A stretch of DNA of 64,000 bases from JBEBGV01 sp040081265 (GCA_040081265.1 JBEBGV010000011.1:26355-90354), one strand, 5' to 3'; shown: positions 39,140 through 47,863, numbered from the stretch's first letter. Numbers and translations are program-made. The notes: generated by a model not told the origin, from the letters alone.

Positions 39140-39961
39140 ATGCGGCTCGGACTCATCGCCGGTAACGGCCGATTTCCGTTTCTCGTGCTCGATGCCGCCC
39201 GCGCCCAGGGCCACGATGTCACCGTCATCGCAGCCAGGGAAGAGACGTTTCCCGAGCTCACTGCCGCGGCCGAACGGCACGGCGCAGCCATCCACTGGAT
39301 CTCTCTGGGTCAACTCGGTACCTGCATCAGCGTGATGAAGGACGCCGGCGTGACGCACGCAGTGATGGCAGGGCAGGTCAAGCACGCCAAAATCTTTGCC
39401 GGCGGGATCGTTCCCGACTGGACGTTCCTCTCGGTGCTGACGAAGTTGACCAGCCGGAACACCGACGGCCTGATCGGCGCCGTCGCCGAGGTCCTGCGGG
39501 ACAAGGGAATCGAGCTCATCGATTCGACGTCACTCCTGCAGCCCCTCCTGGCGAAAGAGGGCGTGCTGACCAGGCGGGCGCCAACTGAGGACGAACAGAA
39601 GAACTTCGACTTCGGCTATCGAATGGCTGACGCCATCGCCGGTCTGGACATCGGGCAGACGGTGGTCGTGAAGGACCAGGCTGTCGTGGCAGTTGAAGCG
39701 ATGGAAGGCACCGATGCCGTGATCGCGCGGGCGGGGCAGCTTGCCGGTCAGGGCGCCTGTGTCATCAAGGTGGCTAAGCCGAACCAGGACATGCGCTTCG
39801 ACGTGCCGGTCATTGGCGTGGCCACGGTGGACGCCATGTGCGCGGCCGGCGCCTCGGCACTCTCCGTCGATGCTGGGCGTGCCCTCGTGCTCGACGGCGA
39901 CGCAGTCTTCGCTGCCGCGGACAAGGCGGGCATCACCATCGTCGGACGGGCACGCGCGTGA
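39140..39961 (+). CDS. lpxI: UDP-2,3-diacylglucosamine pyrophosphatase LpxI (DUF1009)
   Basis: 273 residues starting with LGLIAGNGRFPFLVLDAARAQGHDV, the LpxI N-terminal motif. Other conserved blocks are THAVMAGQVKHAKIF, DKGIELIDST, VVVKDQAVVAVEAMEGTDAVI and the C-terminal VDAGRALVLD. LpxI hydrolyses UDP-2,3-diacylglucosamine in the fourth step of lipid A synthesis in alpha-proteobacteria and other phyla instead of LpxH. It abuts the FabZ-LpxA fusion (no gap) and precedes the oxidoreductase by a one-base TGATG overlap. Confidence 0.92.
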   Translation: MRLGLIAGNGRFPFLVLDAARAQGHDVTVIAAREETFPELTAAAERHGAAIHWISLGQLGTCISVMKDAGVTHAVMAGQVKHAKIFAGGIVPDWTFLSVLTKLTSRNTDGLIGAVAEVLRDKGIELIDSTSLLQPLLAKEGVLTRRAPTEDEQKNFDFGYRMADAIAGLDIGQTVVVKDQAVVAVEAMEGTDAVIARAGQLAGQGACVIKVAKPNQDMRFDVPVIGVATVDAMCAAGASALSVDAGRALVLDGDAVFAAADKAGITIVGRARA

Positions 39962-40887
39962 TGAAGACGCGCCTCGGGGTCGTGGGCGTCGGTCACCTCG
40001 GGCAGCATCACGCACGCCTGCTTGCGGGGATGGACGATGTCGACCTGGTGGGGGTCGTGGATACCGACAGTGCACGCGCGCAACAGATTGCGACGCAGTA
40101 TGGGACGAAGGTTGTCGACACCGCCGCAGCCCTCCTGACCCAGGTTGACGCGGTGGTGATTGCTTCGCCCACCGTGACGCATGTGGCCTTGTCCCTGCCA
40201 TTTGTCGAGGCCGGCGTGGCAGTTCTCGTCGAAAAGCCCATTGCCGAGAGCTTGTCGGCGGTTGATCGACTGCTCGACGCTGCCGCACAGCGGAACACGC
40301 TGGTTGCCTGTGGTCACACTGAGCGGTTCAATCCGGCGGTCGCTGCTGCCGCACCGTTTGTCGTGCATCCGCGTTTTGTCGAGATTCATCGGCTCGGGAC
40401 CTTCCCTGAGCGCAGCCTCGATATCGATGTGATTTTCGACCTGATGATCCACGACCTCGACCTCCTGCTGTCGCTGGTTGGTGAGGAGGTTGTCTCAATT
40501 GAAGCGGTTGGCGTCAACGTGCTGACCCCGAAGCTGGACATCGCCAATGTGCGCCTGCGATTCGCTGGAGGGTGCATTGCGAACCTGACCGCCAGCCGCA
40601 TCAGCCGCGAGCGCGTGCGGAAGGTGCGGTTCTTCCAGCCGCAGGCCTACGTCTCGGTAGATTTCGCCGCGCAGGAGGCCGAGGTCTATCGTCTGGTGGT
40701 GAAGGATGGACGTCCGACCATCGAGGGCGGCAAGCTCGACGTGCCACGTGAGGAGCCGCTGCTCGCCGAGTTGCGGGACTTTGTCGCGGCAGTACGCGAC
40801 GGGCGACCACCGCGCGTCTCCGGACAGGCTGGACGTGCGGCGCTCGACCTGGCGACGCGGGTCGCGCAGGCGGTCGAGTCGCAGTAG
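39961..40887 (+). CDS. Gfo/Idh/MocA-family oxidoreductase
   Basis: 308 residues; ATG 39961 overlaps the lpxI stop by one base. Rossmann motif LGVVGVGHLGQHHARLL and catalytic EKP in VEKPIAESL are present, followed by ACGHTERFNPAV and the C-terminal beta-sheet domain. Many genes of this family sit in LPS or sugar-nucleotide clusters, so a sugar oxidoreductase acting on an envelope precursor is a fair guess from its position after lpxI. Substrate not determinable. Confidence 0.88.
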   Translation: MKTRLGVVGVGHLGQHHARLLAGMDDVDLVGVVDTDSARAQQIATQYGTKVVDTAAALLTQVDAVVIASPTVTHVALSLPFVEAGVAVLVEKPIAESLSAVDRLLDAAAQRNTLVACGHTERFNPAVAAAAPFVVHPRFVEIHRLGTFPERSLDIDVIFDLMIHDLDLLLSLVGEEVVSIEAVGVNVLTPKLDIANVRLRFAGGCIANLTASRISRERVRKVRFFQPQAYVSVDFAAQEAEVYRLVVKDGRPTIEGGKLDVPREEPLLAELRDFVAAVRDGRPPRVSGQAGRAALDLATRVAQAVESQ

Positions 40888-40917
40888 GTCGCGTTTCGCT
40901 TCTCGTTTCGGGCAGAC

Positions 40918-40923
40918 TATATT
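40918..40923 (+). promoter_or_regulatory. -10 box (TATATT) six nucleotides before the MqnE-like gene
   Basis: TATATT ends 6 nt before ATG 40930, leaving only GAGGGG between, so initiation would fall at the start codon. A weak TTCGCT (40895-40900) at 17-nt spacing is a possible -35. Confidence 0.4.
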
Positions 40924-40929
40924 GAGGGG

Positions 40930-41847
40930 ATGCCCGCAGACCAAACCCACGGGTCCGTAGCCAGTGAGCAGTGGCTCGAGCGCGTCAGCGCTGGCGGGTC
41001 GCTGTCCCGCGAAGAACTGTCCGCACTGGCGAGCGATCCAGACATCCTGACCATTGGCATGCTGGCCGACACGGTCCGCCGACGCTTGTGCGGCTCGACG
41101 GTTACCTTCCTTCGAGTCGCGTCAGTCGATGTCACGACGTCAGCCACCAACGACGCCCTTCCCGCCACCGCTCAGGAAGCGCGACTGACTGGCACGGCCG
41201 AGAGTCTCGAGCAGGCACTCGCGGCCGTGGCGGCAGTCCGGGTATCGGCCGGGCCGCGCCTGGTGTCCGGGTTTGCGTGGGCAGACATCGAGCGGTGGGG
41301 TGGAACCGCCGGCGGGCGGGCGGCTGCATTGAGGGCGCTGCGATCGGCGGGCCTGGACGCGCTGGCAGAACTGCCAGTCGAACTCGGCGACGGCTTGCCC
41401 GGTGCCTTGTCCGAACTCGCCGGCGAGGGCCTCGGCACACCGCGGCTCACCGTCACCAGGGCTGCACCACAGCACGAACGCCTCGAGCAGTTTCTACGGA
41501 CTGCCCCGTTGCTCGACCGCTACCCGGGGATCGTGGCGATCGCGCCACTTCCGCTGTCGCTGAACGCGCTCAGGCCATCGACCGGATACGACGATGTGAA
41601 GACCGTGGCACTCGCACGCCTGGCGTTGCCGCGCGTCCAGCACGTGCAGCTGGACTGGCTGCGCTACGGCCCCAAGCTGGCGCAGGTTGCCCTGACCTTC
41701 GGCGCCGACGACATCGACAACGTGTCGCCGTCTGAGGAGACCCCCGACGGGCGTCGACGTGGCGTGGTCGAAGAACTGAAGAAGAACATCGAGTCGGCGG
41801 GCTTCAGTGCAGTCGAGCGTGACGGCCGGTTCGGCGTGTCCGCCTGA
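40930..41847 (+). CDS. MqnE-like protein without radical-SAM cysteines
   Basis: 305 residues. The N-terminus (DILTIGMLADTVRRRLCGSTVTFLRV) and the C-terminus (TGYDDVKTVALARLALPRVQHVQLDWLRYGPKLAQVALTFGADDIDNV) match aminofutalosine synthase MqnE, including the GxKLAQVALxFGADD motif. The middle is shorter and the [4Fe-4S] motif CxxxCxxC of MqnE is absent: the whole protein has a single cysteine, in RRRLCGS. It therefore cannot bind the usual SAM cluster. It starts the menaquinone cluster, with its stop overlapping mqnA by one base. Possible roles are a structural partner of a separate MqnE, or a non-radical enzyme. No other mqnE is in the window. Confidence 0.75.
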   Translation: MPADQTHGSVASEQWLERVSAGGSLSREELSALASDPDILTIGMLADTVRRRLCGSTVTFLRVASVDVTTSATNDALPATAQEARLTGTAESLEQALAAVAAVRVSAGPRLVSGFAWADIERWGGTAGGRAAALRALRSAGLDALAELPVELGDGLPGALSELAGEGLGTPRLTVTRAAPQHERLEQFLRTAPLLDRYPGIVAIAPLPLSLNALRPSTGYDDVKTVALARLALPRVQHVQLDWLRYGPKLAQVALTFGADDIDNVSPSEETPDGRRRGVVEELKKNIESAGFSAVERDGRFGVSA

Positions 41848-42638
41848 TGTCGCAACTTCGGCTCGGCGCCGTCAGCTACCTGAACGCTCGGCCGCTCACC
41901 TGGGCGCTCGACCAGGACCTCGGCCGATGGCGGATTCGCTACGATCTTCCGGCCGTGTGTGCGGCGCTGCTTGCCGGCGGGGACATCGACCTCGGACTCG
42001 TGCCGTCGATTGAGTATCTCAAGTCACCGACCTACCGCCTGATTCCCGGCGTCGGGATTGGCTCGCGCGGGCCCGTGGCTTCGGTTGCGCTCTATTCTCG
42101 CGTGCCGCTCGATGAAATCCGCACCATCGGGCTCGACACAAGCTCGCGGACTTCGGTCGCTCTGGTGCGCATCCTGTGCGCTCGAAGGTGGGCTATTCAA
42201 CCGGAGTTCGTCACGCATGCCCCCGATCTCGCGGCGATGACGACGAGGTGCGACGCCGGGCTGCTGATTGGAGACCCTGCGCTCGAAGCCGATCATGGGG
42301 CGCTTGGCCTGGCCAAGTACGATCTGGGCGCGGAGTGGACGGAACTGACCGGGCTGCCGTTTGTCTACGCCGCGTGGACCGGGCCGGGTTCGTCTCTCAC
42401 AACCTCCGATATCACTGCGCTGCAGGACGCCCAGCGCAGGGGTGTCGAGGCGTTTGACGCAATCGCCGAGGAATATGGTGCCCATGACCAGACCGCGGTG
42501 TCTCGAGCTGCGCGGTATCTCAGGGATAATATGCGGTACGGCCTTGGAGAATCCGAGGCGGCTGGTCTGCAATTGTTTCTCGACTATGCGGCCGATCTTG
42601 GTCTGGCGCCCTCACGGCGTACTCTTGAATATTTCTGA
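41847..42638 (+). CDS. mqnA: Chorismate dehydratase MqnA
   Basis: 263 residues with RLGAVSYLNARPLTWALDQ and the ligand-binding pattern ALLAGGDIDLGLVPSIEYL, DTSSRTSVALVRIL, CDAGLLIGDPALEADHG and EWTELTGLPFVYAAWTG. These are the MqnA/DUF178 motifs of a periplasmic-binding-like fold. It dehydrates chorismate to 3-enolpyruvyl-benzoate, the first step of the futalosine route to menaquinone. TGATG overlap with the preceding gene; mqnC follows after 8 bp. Confidence 0.93.
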   Translation: MSQLRLGAVSYLNARPLTWALDQDLGRWRIRYDLPAVCAALLAGGDIDLGLVPSIEYLKSPTYRLIPGVGIGSRGPVASVALYSRVPLDEIRTIGLDTSSRTSVALVRILCARRWAIQPEFVTHAPDLAAMTTRCDAGLLIGDPALEADHGALGLAKYDLGAEWTELTGLPFVYAAWTGPGSSLTTSDITALQDAQRRGVEAFDAIAEEYGAHDQTAVSRAARYLRDNMRYGLGESEAAGLQLFLDYAADLGLAPSRRTLEYF

Positions 42639-42646
42639 GCTGAGCA

Positions 42647-43894
42647 ATGGTGACGTCTGACGCGGAGATGGTGGAACAGATCGCGCGCAGGGTTGCGCAG
42701 GGTGGTCGTGTCACCGCGACTGAAGCGGGACTCTTGTACCGGAGCGCGCCAACGTCGCTGCTCGGCAGGCTCGCCGACGACATTCGCGCGAGGAAGCATC
42801 CTGATCGCGTGGTCACCTACATCATCGACCGCAACGTCAACTATACGAACGTTTGCGTGGCGCGCTGCAACTTCTGCGCGTTCTACCGACCTGTCGGCTC
42901 GTCGGAAGGCTATGTCCTGGGGTTCGACGAAATCTTCAGGAAGATCGACGAGACGATCGCGGTGGGGGGGAATCAGCTGCTGCTGCAGGGTGGGCACAAC
43001 CCCGACCTGCCGATAGCCTGGTACGAAGATCTCTTTCGCGCGGTGAAGCAGCGGTACCCGTCATTCAAGCTCCACGCCTTGTCGCCGCCCGAAGTCCTCC
43101 ACATCGCGAAGATCAACCAGCTGCCGGTGCCCACGGTCATCCAGCGTCTCGTCGCCGCTGGCCTCGACAGCATTCCGGGCGGTGGCGCCGAGATTCTTGT
43201 CGACCGCGTGCGCAAGTTGCTCAACTGTTACGGCAAGGCCTCGAGCGACGAGTGGCTGAGCGTGATGCGTGAAGCCCACCTGGCTGGCCTGCGCACGACC
43301 GCGACGATGATGTACGGGACGGTGGAGACTCCGGAAGAACGCATCGAGCACATGATGCGCCTTCGGAATCTGCAGGACGAGACCGGGGGATTCACCGCGT
43401 TCATCACCTGGAGCTATCAGCCCGAGCACACCGAGCGCGGTGGCATCGAGGCGACCGGCCTCGACTACCTGCGGACCCTCGCACTCGCGCGCATCGTGCT
43501 GGACAACGTCGACAACATCCAGGCATCGTGGGTGACACAAGGCGGGAAGGTCGGGCAACTCAGCCTGGCCTACGGTGCCAACGACATGGGCAGCGTGATG
43601 ATCGAAGAGAACGTGGTCCGTGCCGCTGGAGCGAGCTACTGCATGGACGAAGTCGAGATCGTCGTGAACGTGGAGAATGCCGGGTTCGCGGCGAAGCGTC
43701 GCAATATGCACTACGAAGTCCTGGGTGATCCGATCTTCCGCGAACGTGACGTTCCGCGCATGCTGGCGCTGGCGACGGCGCGGGAAGACGGGGATACGTC
43801 GGTGCCCGAAGAGCTCAAGCAGTACCCTGCGCGCAGCCGGCAGGGCAAGGCGGCACGCGCGACCCTGTCGACTGATCAGTCGTCGGGGCAGTGA
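42647..43894 (+). CDS. mqnC: Cyclic dehypoxanthinyl futalosine synthase MqnC
   Basis: 415 residues; radical SAM cluster motif C70-x3-C74-x2-C77 in NYTNVCVARCNFCAFYR, then GGNQLLLQGGHNP, ALSPPEVLHIAK and GLDSIPGGGAEILVDRVR, which are the SAM/substrate contacts of MqnC. The C-terminal SWVTQGGKVGQLSLAYGANDMGSVMIEENVV corresponds to the family end. It makes the spirocyclic ring from dehypoxanthine futalosine. The intact cluster here contrasts with the preceding MqnE-like protein. Confidence 0.95.
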   Translation: MVTSDAEMVEQIARRVAQGGRVTATEAGLLYRSAPTSLLGRLADDIRARKHPDRVVTYIIDRNVNYTNVCVARCNFCAFYRPVGSSEGYVLGFDEIFRKIDETIAVGGNQLLLQGGHNPDLPIAWYEDLFRAVKQRYPSFKLHALSPPEVLHIAKINQLPVPTVIQRLVAAGLDSIPGGGAEILVDRVRKLLNCYGKASSDEWLSVMREAHLAGLRTTATMMYGTVETPEERIEHMMRLRNLQDETGGFTAFITWSYQPEHTERGGIEATGLDYLRTLALARIVLDNVDNIQASWVTQGGKVGQLSLAYGANDMGSVMIEENVVRAAGASYCMDEVEIVVNVENAGFAAKRRNMHYEVLGDPIFRERDVPRMLALATAREDGDTSVPEELKQYPARSRQGKAARATLSTDQSSGQ

Positions 43895-43958
43895 TGACCT
43901 GCAATGCTCGCGATCTGCCCGCAGCGCATCTGCTCGCGGCCCCGTCCTTCTGCTAGCC

Positions 43959-45155
43959 ATGGATCGCTTTCGAGCCGACTGGGTGCTGCCGGTGGCGGGG
44001 CGCCCGATTCACAAGGGCTGGGTCGGTGTCGACGGCGGACGCATCGTCGACGTGGGGGTTGGTCCGGCTGACGCAGTGGACCTGGGGTCGGTTGCGCTGC
44101 TGCCGGGTCTGGTCAACACACACACGCACCTGGAACTCTCGCATCTGCGGGGCCAGATCGCGAAGGCCGGCGCGTTCACCGACTGGGTGCAGGCGTTGTT
44201 GCGGCTCCGCCGACGGCCCGAGGGCTTTCGCTCCGAGGACGTCGAGCGCGGCGTCACCACTGCGCTCGCCGAAGCCCGACGTTCGGGCACAGTGCTGTTC
44301 GGTGACGTGGCCAACAGCCTTGCCACGGTTGCCGCGTTTGAAGCCGCCGGCGCGTCCGCCCGCGTGTTTCTCGAACTGATCGGGTTCAACGCGACAGATC
44401 CAGCGGGGCGTGTCAGCGACGCGAGGGCAAGCCTCAGTTCCGCGCGTTCGAGTGAGCGCGTACGACTCAGCCTGTCCGCGCACGCGCCGTATTCGGTGTC
44501 CCCAGAGCTGTTCAAGGCTATCCGTGCCGATCTCGACAGCTCTGCGGATCATGTTTCCGCCGTTCACCTGGCCGAGTCCCCCGAGGAAGTCGAGTTGCTG
44601 GCACGGGGAACCGGGCCGTGCCGGGCGCTGCTCCATGACCTTGGTGCGTGGAATCCCGACTGGACGATGCCGGCTGCGTCACCGGTGGAGTACCTCGACG
44701 AGCTTGGCTTTCTCGACACCAGGGTCATCGCCGTGCACGGCGTGCAGTGCACCGGTGAGGATCTGCGGCGGCTCTCCGCGCTCGGTGTCACCATCGCCTC
44801 GTGCCCGCGCAGCAACGAGTACGTCGGCGTGGGCGCTCCTCCTCTCGAGGCGTTCTACGCGATGGACGTGGAAGTGGCCTTTGGCACCGACAGCCTGGCC
44901 AGTGTCGAGACGCTGAGTCTGTTCGACGAGCTGAAGGAAGCGCGTCGGCTGGCACCGAGGGTTGCGGCCGCGACCTTGCTCCGCAGCGCGACGCTGGTCG
45001 GGGCGCGAGCGCTTGGTTTTGGCGATGACTACGGCACCCTCGAACCGGGTCGTCGTGCGGAGATCATCGCGGTGCGCGTGCCCAGTGGCGTCAGCGATGT
45101 GGAAGAATACCTGGTTGGCGGCATTCAGCCCGCCGACGTCTCGTGGCTTCAATGA
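43959..45155 (+). CDS. Amidohydrolase, probable aminodeoxyfutalosine deaminase
   Basis: 398 residues from ATG 43959. Metal ligands of subtype III amidohydrolases are visible: GLVNTHTHLEL (H55, H57), SAVHLAESPEE, IAVHGVQC and FGTDSLAS (Asp). The family includes adenosine/guanine deaminases and aminofutalosine deaminase, and its position between mqnC and the prenyltransferase makes 6-amino-6-deoxyfutalosine deamination the most plausible reaction. Overlaps the UbiA gene by 4 bp (ATGA). The assignment to a futalosine step is from context. Confidence 0.8.
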   Translation: MDRFRADWVLPVAGRPIHKGWVGVDGGRIVDVGVGPADAVDLGSVALLPGLVNTHTHLELSHLRGQIAKAGAFTDWVQALLRLRRRPEGFRSEDVERGVTTALAEARRSGTVLFGDVANSLATVAAFEAAGASARVFLELIGFNATDPAGRVSDARASLSSARSSERVRLSLSAHAPYSVSPELFKAIRADLDSSADHVSAVHLAESPEEVELLARGTGPCRALLHDLGAWNPDWTMPAASPVEYLDELGFLDTRVIAVHGVQCTGEDLRRLSALGVTIASCPRSNEYVGVGAPPLEAFYAMDVEVAFGTDSLASVETLSLFDELKEARRLAPRVAAATLLRSATLVGARALGFGDDYGTLEPGRRAEIIAVRVPSGVSDVEEYLVGGIQPADVSWLQ

Positions 45156-46003
45156 ACACGCTCGGCACCTACCTGTCGTTTGTCCGCTTCAGCCACTCGG
45201 TGTTTGCACTGCCGTTTGCGTTGGTCGGCGCCCTGCTCGCATGGCGGACGCAGCCGTTTTCCTGGTTACAGGTGCTCTGGATCGTGGCGTGCATGGTCAG
45301 CGCCCGCAGCGCGGCGATGGGGTTCAATCGCGTCGTTGATGCGCGGTGGGACGGATTGAATCCGCGCACCGCCATGCGCGAGATCCCGCGCGGGATCATG
45401 AGCCACCGGGAGGGGGCGCTCTTCGTGCTGGTGGCCTCGGCTGCTTTCGTCGGCGCAGCCTCGCAGCTCGGGCCGATCACCTTGGCTCTATCGCCGCTCG
45501 CCCTGGTCATCGTGTTCTGGTACTCGCTGGCGAAGCGCTACACGTCCTACACCCAGTTGTTCCTGGGTCTGGCAATGGCGGTGGCACCTGTGGGCGGATG
45601 GCTTGCGGCCGGCGGCGGCCCGGGGCCGGAACCGTGGCTGCTCGGGGTCGCGATTGGCCTGTGGGTTGGCGGGTTCGACGTGCTGTATGCCTGTCAGGAT
45701 CTGGACTTCGATCGTGCGCACGGCCTGCGTTCCATTCCTACCAGATTTGGCATCACGGGGGCGATCCGGCTGTCGCGCCTGATGCACGTCGCAACCGTCA
45801 TCTGCATGGTGGCGATCGGGCTGGTCGCGGAGCTGCCGACACTGTATTTCGCCGGAGTCGCCGTCGTCACCACGTTGCTTATCTACGAGCAGTCGCTCGT
45901 CAGCGACTCCGATTTGTCGCAGGTCAAGCGCGCCTTCGATCTCAACGGGTATGTCGGGATCATCTATTTTGCGGCCACGGCGCTCTCGCTCTACCTGGGC
46001 TGA
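45152..46003 (+). CDS. mqnP: UbiA-family prenyltransferase (MqnP-like)
   Basis: 283 residues, ATG 45152 overlapping the preceding stop. Seven to nine hydrophobic helices and the two Asp motifs: NRVVDARWDGLNPRT (a variant of NxxxDxxxD) and ACQDLDFDRAHGLRSIPTRFG (DxxxD). It transfers a polyprenyl chain to an aromatic head group. In the futalosine pathway MqnP prenylates 1,4-dihydroxy-6-naphthoate, and the surrounding mqn genes support that over 4-hydroxybenzoate. Placement is by context. Confidence 0.88.
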   Translation: MNTLGTYLSFVRFSHSVFALPFALVGALLAWRTQPFSWLQVLWIVACMVSARSAAMGFNRVVDARWDGLNPRTAMREIPRGIMSHREGALFVLVASAAFVGAASQLGPITLALSPLALVIVFWYSLAKRYTSYTQLFLGLAMAVAPVGGWLAAGGGPGPEPWLLGVAIGLWVGGFDVLYACQDLDFDRAHGLRSIPTRFGITGAIRLSRLMHVATVICMVAIGLVAELPTLYFAGVAVVTTLLIYEQSLVSDSDLSQVKRAFDLNGYVGIIYFAATALSLYLG

Positions 46004-46020
46004 ACCGTCTAACACTCACC

Positions 46021-46740
46021 GTGCATCCCGTGCCATCGGCCCCTGACAAAACCGCCGCCCGCATATCGGGCATGTTCGACGCAATCGCGCCGCGCTACGA
46101 CCTGCTGAACAGGGTATTGAGCGTGGGCATCGACCAGCGGTGGCGTGCTCGGGCCATCGCCTCATTGCAGCTGACCGGCACCGAGACGCTGCTCGATGTG
46201 TGTACGGGAACCGCAGACGTGGCCCTGGCGGCTAGCGTGAGCGGGGCAGCGCGCGTGCTGGGGGTGGATTTTGCCGGAGCCATGCTGAGGCTCGGCGTTG
46301 ACAAAGTCGCCGCAACCGGTCGGAGCGACCGGATCACACTCGTCCGCGGCGACGCGATGCACCTGCCGGTCGGAGACGAGGTGTGTGAGGCGGCCACCGT
46401 GGCCTTCGGCATCCGCAACGTCGAGCAGCCCGAGGTCGCCTGCCGTGAGATGGCAAGAGCCCTGAAGCCCGGGGGCCGGTTGGCGATCCTCGAGTTCGGG
46501 GTCCCGCGCATTCCCGGCCTGCGCGCCCTCTATCAGTGGTACTTCAGCGAGGTCCTCCCGCGCCTGGGCCGGATGGTCTCGGGCCATTCAGCGGCGTACT
46601 CCTACCTGCCCGCGTCAGTCGGTGCCTTCCCGCCCCCGGAGGCGTTTGTAAAGATTTTGCGCACGGCGGGATTTGCTCAGGTTGAAGCCGTCCCGCTCAC
46701 CTTCGGCATCGTCTATCTCTACGTCGCCCGTAAGGCGTAA
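46021..46740 (+). CDS. ubiE: Demethylmenaquinone methyltransferase (UbiE/MenG)
   Basis: 239 residues from GTG 46021. SAM-binding motif LLDVCTGTADVALAASVSG, then TVAFGIRNVEQPEVACREMARALKPGGRLAILEFGVPRIPGLRALYQWYFSEVLPRLG and the C-terminal AYSYLPASVGAFPPPEAFVKILRTAGF are hallmarks of UbiE. It methylates demethylmenaquinone in the last step. It ends the cluster. Alternative GTG at 46030 is possible. Confidence 0.94.
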   Translation: MHPVPSAPDKTAARISGMFDAIAPRYDLLNRVLSVGIDQRWRARAIASLQLTGTETLLDVCTGTADVALAASVSGAARVLGVDFAGAMLRLGVDKVAATGRSDRITLVRGDAMHLPVGDEVCEAATVAFGIRNVEQPEVACREMARALKPGGRLAILEFGVPRIPGLRALYQWYFSEVLPRLGRMVSGHSAAYSYLPASVGAFPPPEAFVKILRTAGFAQVEAVPLTFGIVYLYVARKA

Positions 46741-46810
46741 GTACCGAGGCGGGTCTACCCTGACCCGGCGTGTGCGGCTTTGAGACACCGTAAGTTGCTG
46801 TCAGGCAGAC

Positions 46811-46819
46811 TGTTATAAT
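46811..46819 (+). promoter_or_regulatory. Extended -10 box (TGTTATAAT) before the TonB-type gene
   Basis: TG-N-TATAAT is a perfect extended -10 and ends 12 nt before TTG 46832. No AGGAGG-like element lies in between, and no -35 is needed for an extended -10 promoter. The leader would be about 6 nt. Confidence 0.6.
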
Positions 46820-46831
46820 TCTGAGAGTCCG

Positions 46832-47767
46832 TTGGTTCACTTCAACCTCGACGACCGCTATCTCGACGAGAACGTCGTCGGATCGGCCATCTCACGACGA
46901 GAGGCCGTGCTGCTGGCGATCATCGGGCATCTGCTGTTTGCGCTGTTTCTGGCGTACGCGCCAAAACTGACATGGTTCCAGCCAAGTCCCGAGGAACTCG
47001 CTCGACGACAGGCACTGGCTGAGCAGCAGCAGGAACAGCAACAGCGGATGGTCTTCGTCGAGCCCCTCAGAGACATCCCCGCGTTGCGCGCTCCGGAGAC
47101 TGCGCCGCCATCTGATGCGGACCGGCGTGCACAGAGTCCGGTTCCTCCGCCGGAGAGCGCCAACCCGATGCCGCGGCTGGAAGGCAATTCGCGGGAGATG
47201 AACGAAGCGTCACCGCCTCCAGAGCAAGCACGCGGACCCGAAACCCCGGCCCCGCCGGCCCCGCCAGAACCCGAGGCGACCGAGGCACGACTGCTACCGC
47301 CGTCTGACAACGGCTTTCCGCGCCCTCCGGCCGAGCGTGAGCGCACGCGCCCATCAGGCACGCTGGGCGAGGCCCTTCGCAATCTGCAGCGCTACGTGCA
47401 GAATCAGACGTTCGACAATCCCCAGGGGGGGCAGAAGGATCCGGGCGCGGCGATTCAGTTCGACACCAAGGGCGTCGAGTTCGGGCCCTGGCTGCGGCGG
47501 TTCGTTGCCCAGGTCAAGCGCAACTGGTTCGTGCCCCAGGCGGCGTATTCGTTCCGCGGGTACGTGGTGATGCAGTTCAACATCTGGCGAGACGGGCACA
47601 TCACCGACGTGGCGATCGTGCAGCCGTCCTCGATCGACTCGTTCAACAACGCGGCCTACAACGCCATCATCTCGTCGAACCCTGTTGCACCGCTGCCACC
47701 CGAGTACCCGTCTGAGAAGGCATTCTTCACCGTGACCTTCTACTACAACATGCGTCCGCCGGACTGA
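46832..47767 (+). CDS. TonB-family energy transducer-like protein
   Basis: 311 residues from TTG 46832 (no ATG or GTG lies in frame upstream). A short cytoplasmic N-terminus is followed by one TM helix (AVLLAIIGHLLFALFLAYAPKL), a long Gln/Pro-rich periplasmic spacer (about 50-180) and a TonB_C domain at about 220-311 (RGYVVMQFNIWRDGHITDVAIVQPSSIDSFNNAAYNAIISSNPVAPLPPEYP). This arrangement is that of TonB proteins that contact outer-membrane receptors. Neither ExbB nor ExbD is adjacent. The very short leader and TTG start are unusual. Confidence 0.8.
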   Translation: MVHFNLDDRYLDENVVGSAISRREAVLLAIIGHLLFALFLAYAPKLTWFQPSPEELARRQALAEQQQEQQQRMVFVEPLRDIPALRAPETAPPSDADRRAQSPVPPPESANPMPRLEGNSREMNEASPPPEQARGPETPAPPAPPEPEATEARLLPPSDNGFPRPPAERERTRPSGTLGEALRNLQRYVQNQTFDNPQGGQKDPGAAIQFDTKGVEFGPWLRRFVAQVKRNWFVPQAAYSFRGYVVMQFNIWRDGHITDVAIVQPSSIDSFNNAAYNAIISSNPVAPLPPEYPSEKAFFTVTFYYNMRPPD

Positions 47768-47779
47768 GGCGCTCGCGCC

Positions 47780-47863
47780 ATGGTCCTCTCGCGCAGCCAG
47801 CAGCGTGGTGTCGTTGTCGTCGTGATCCTGTTCGCGGCCTACGTGTGTCTGCGCGTAATGTGA
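47780..47863 (+). CDS. 27-residue single-helix micro-ORF
   Basis: ATG 47780 opens 27 codons with a basic start (MVLSRSQQRG) and a Val/Leu-rich hydrophobic stretch (VVVVVILFAAYVCLRVM), then stops as GTGA, sharing 4 bp with the miaA start at 47860. Such an overlap fits translational coupling. It could be a short membrane peptide or simply an upstream coupler. No homologue recognised. Confidence 0.4.
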   Translation: MVLSRSQQRGVVVVVILFAAYVCLRVM

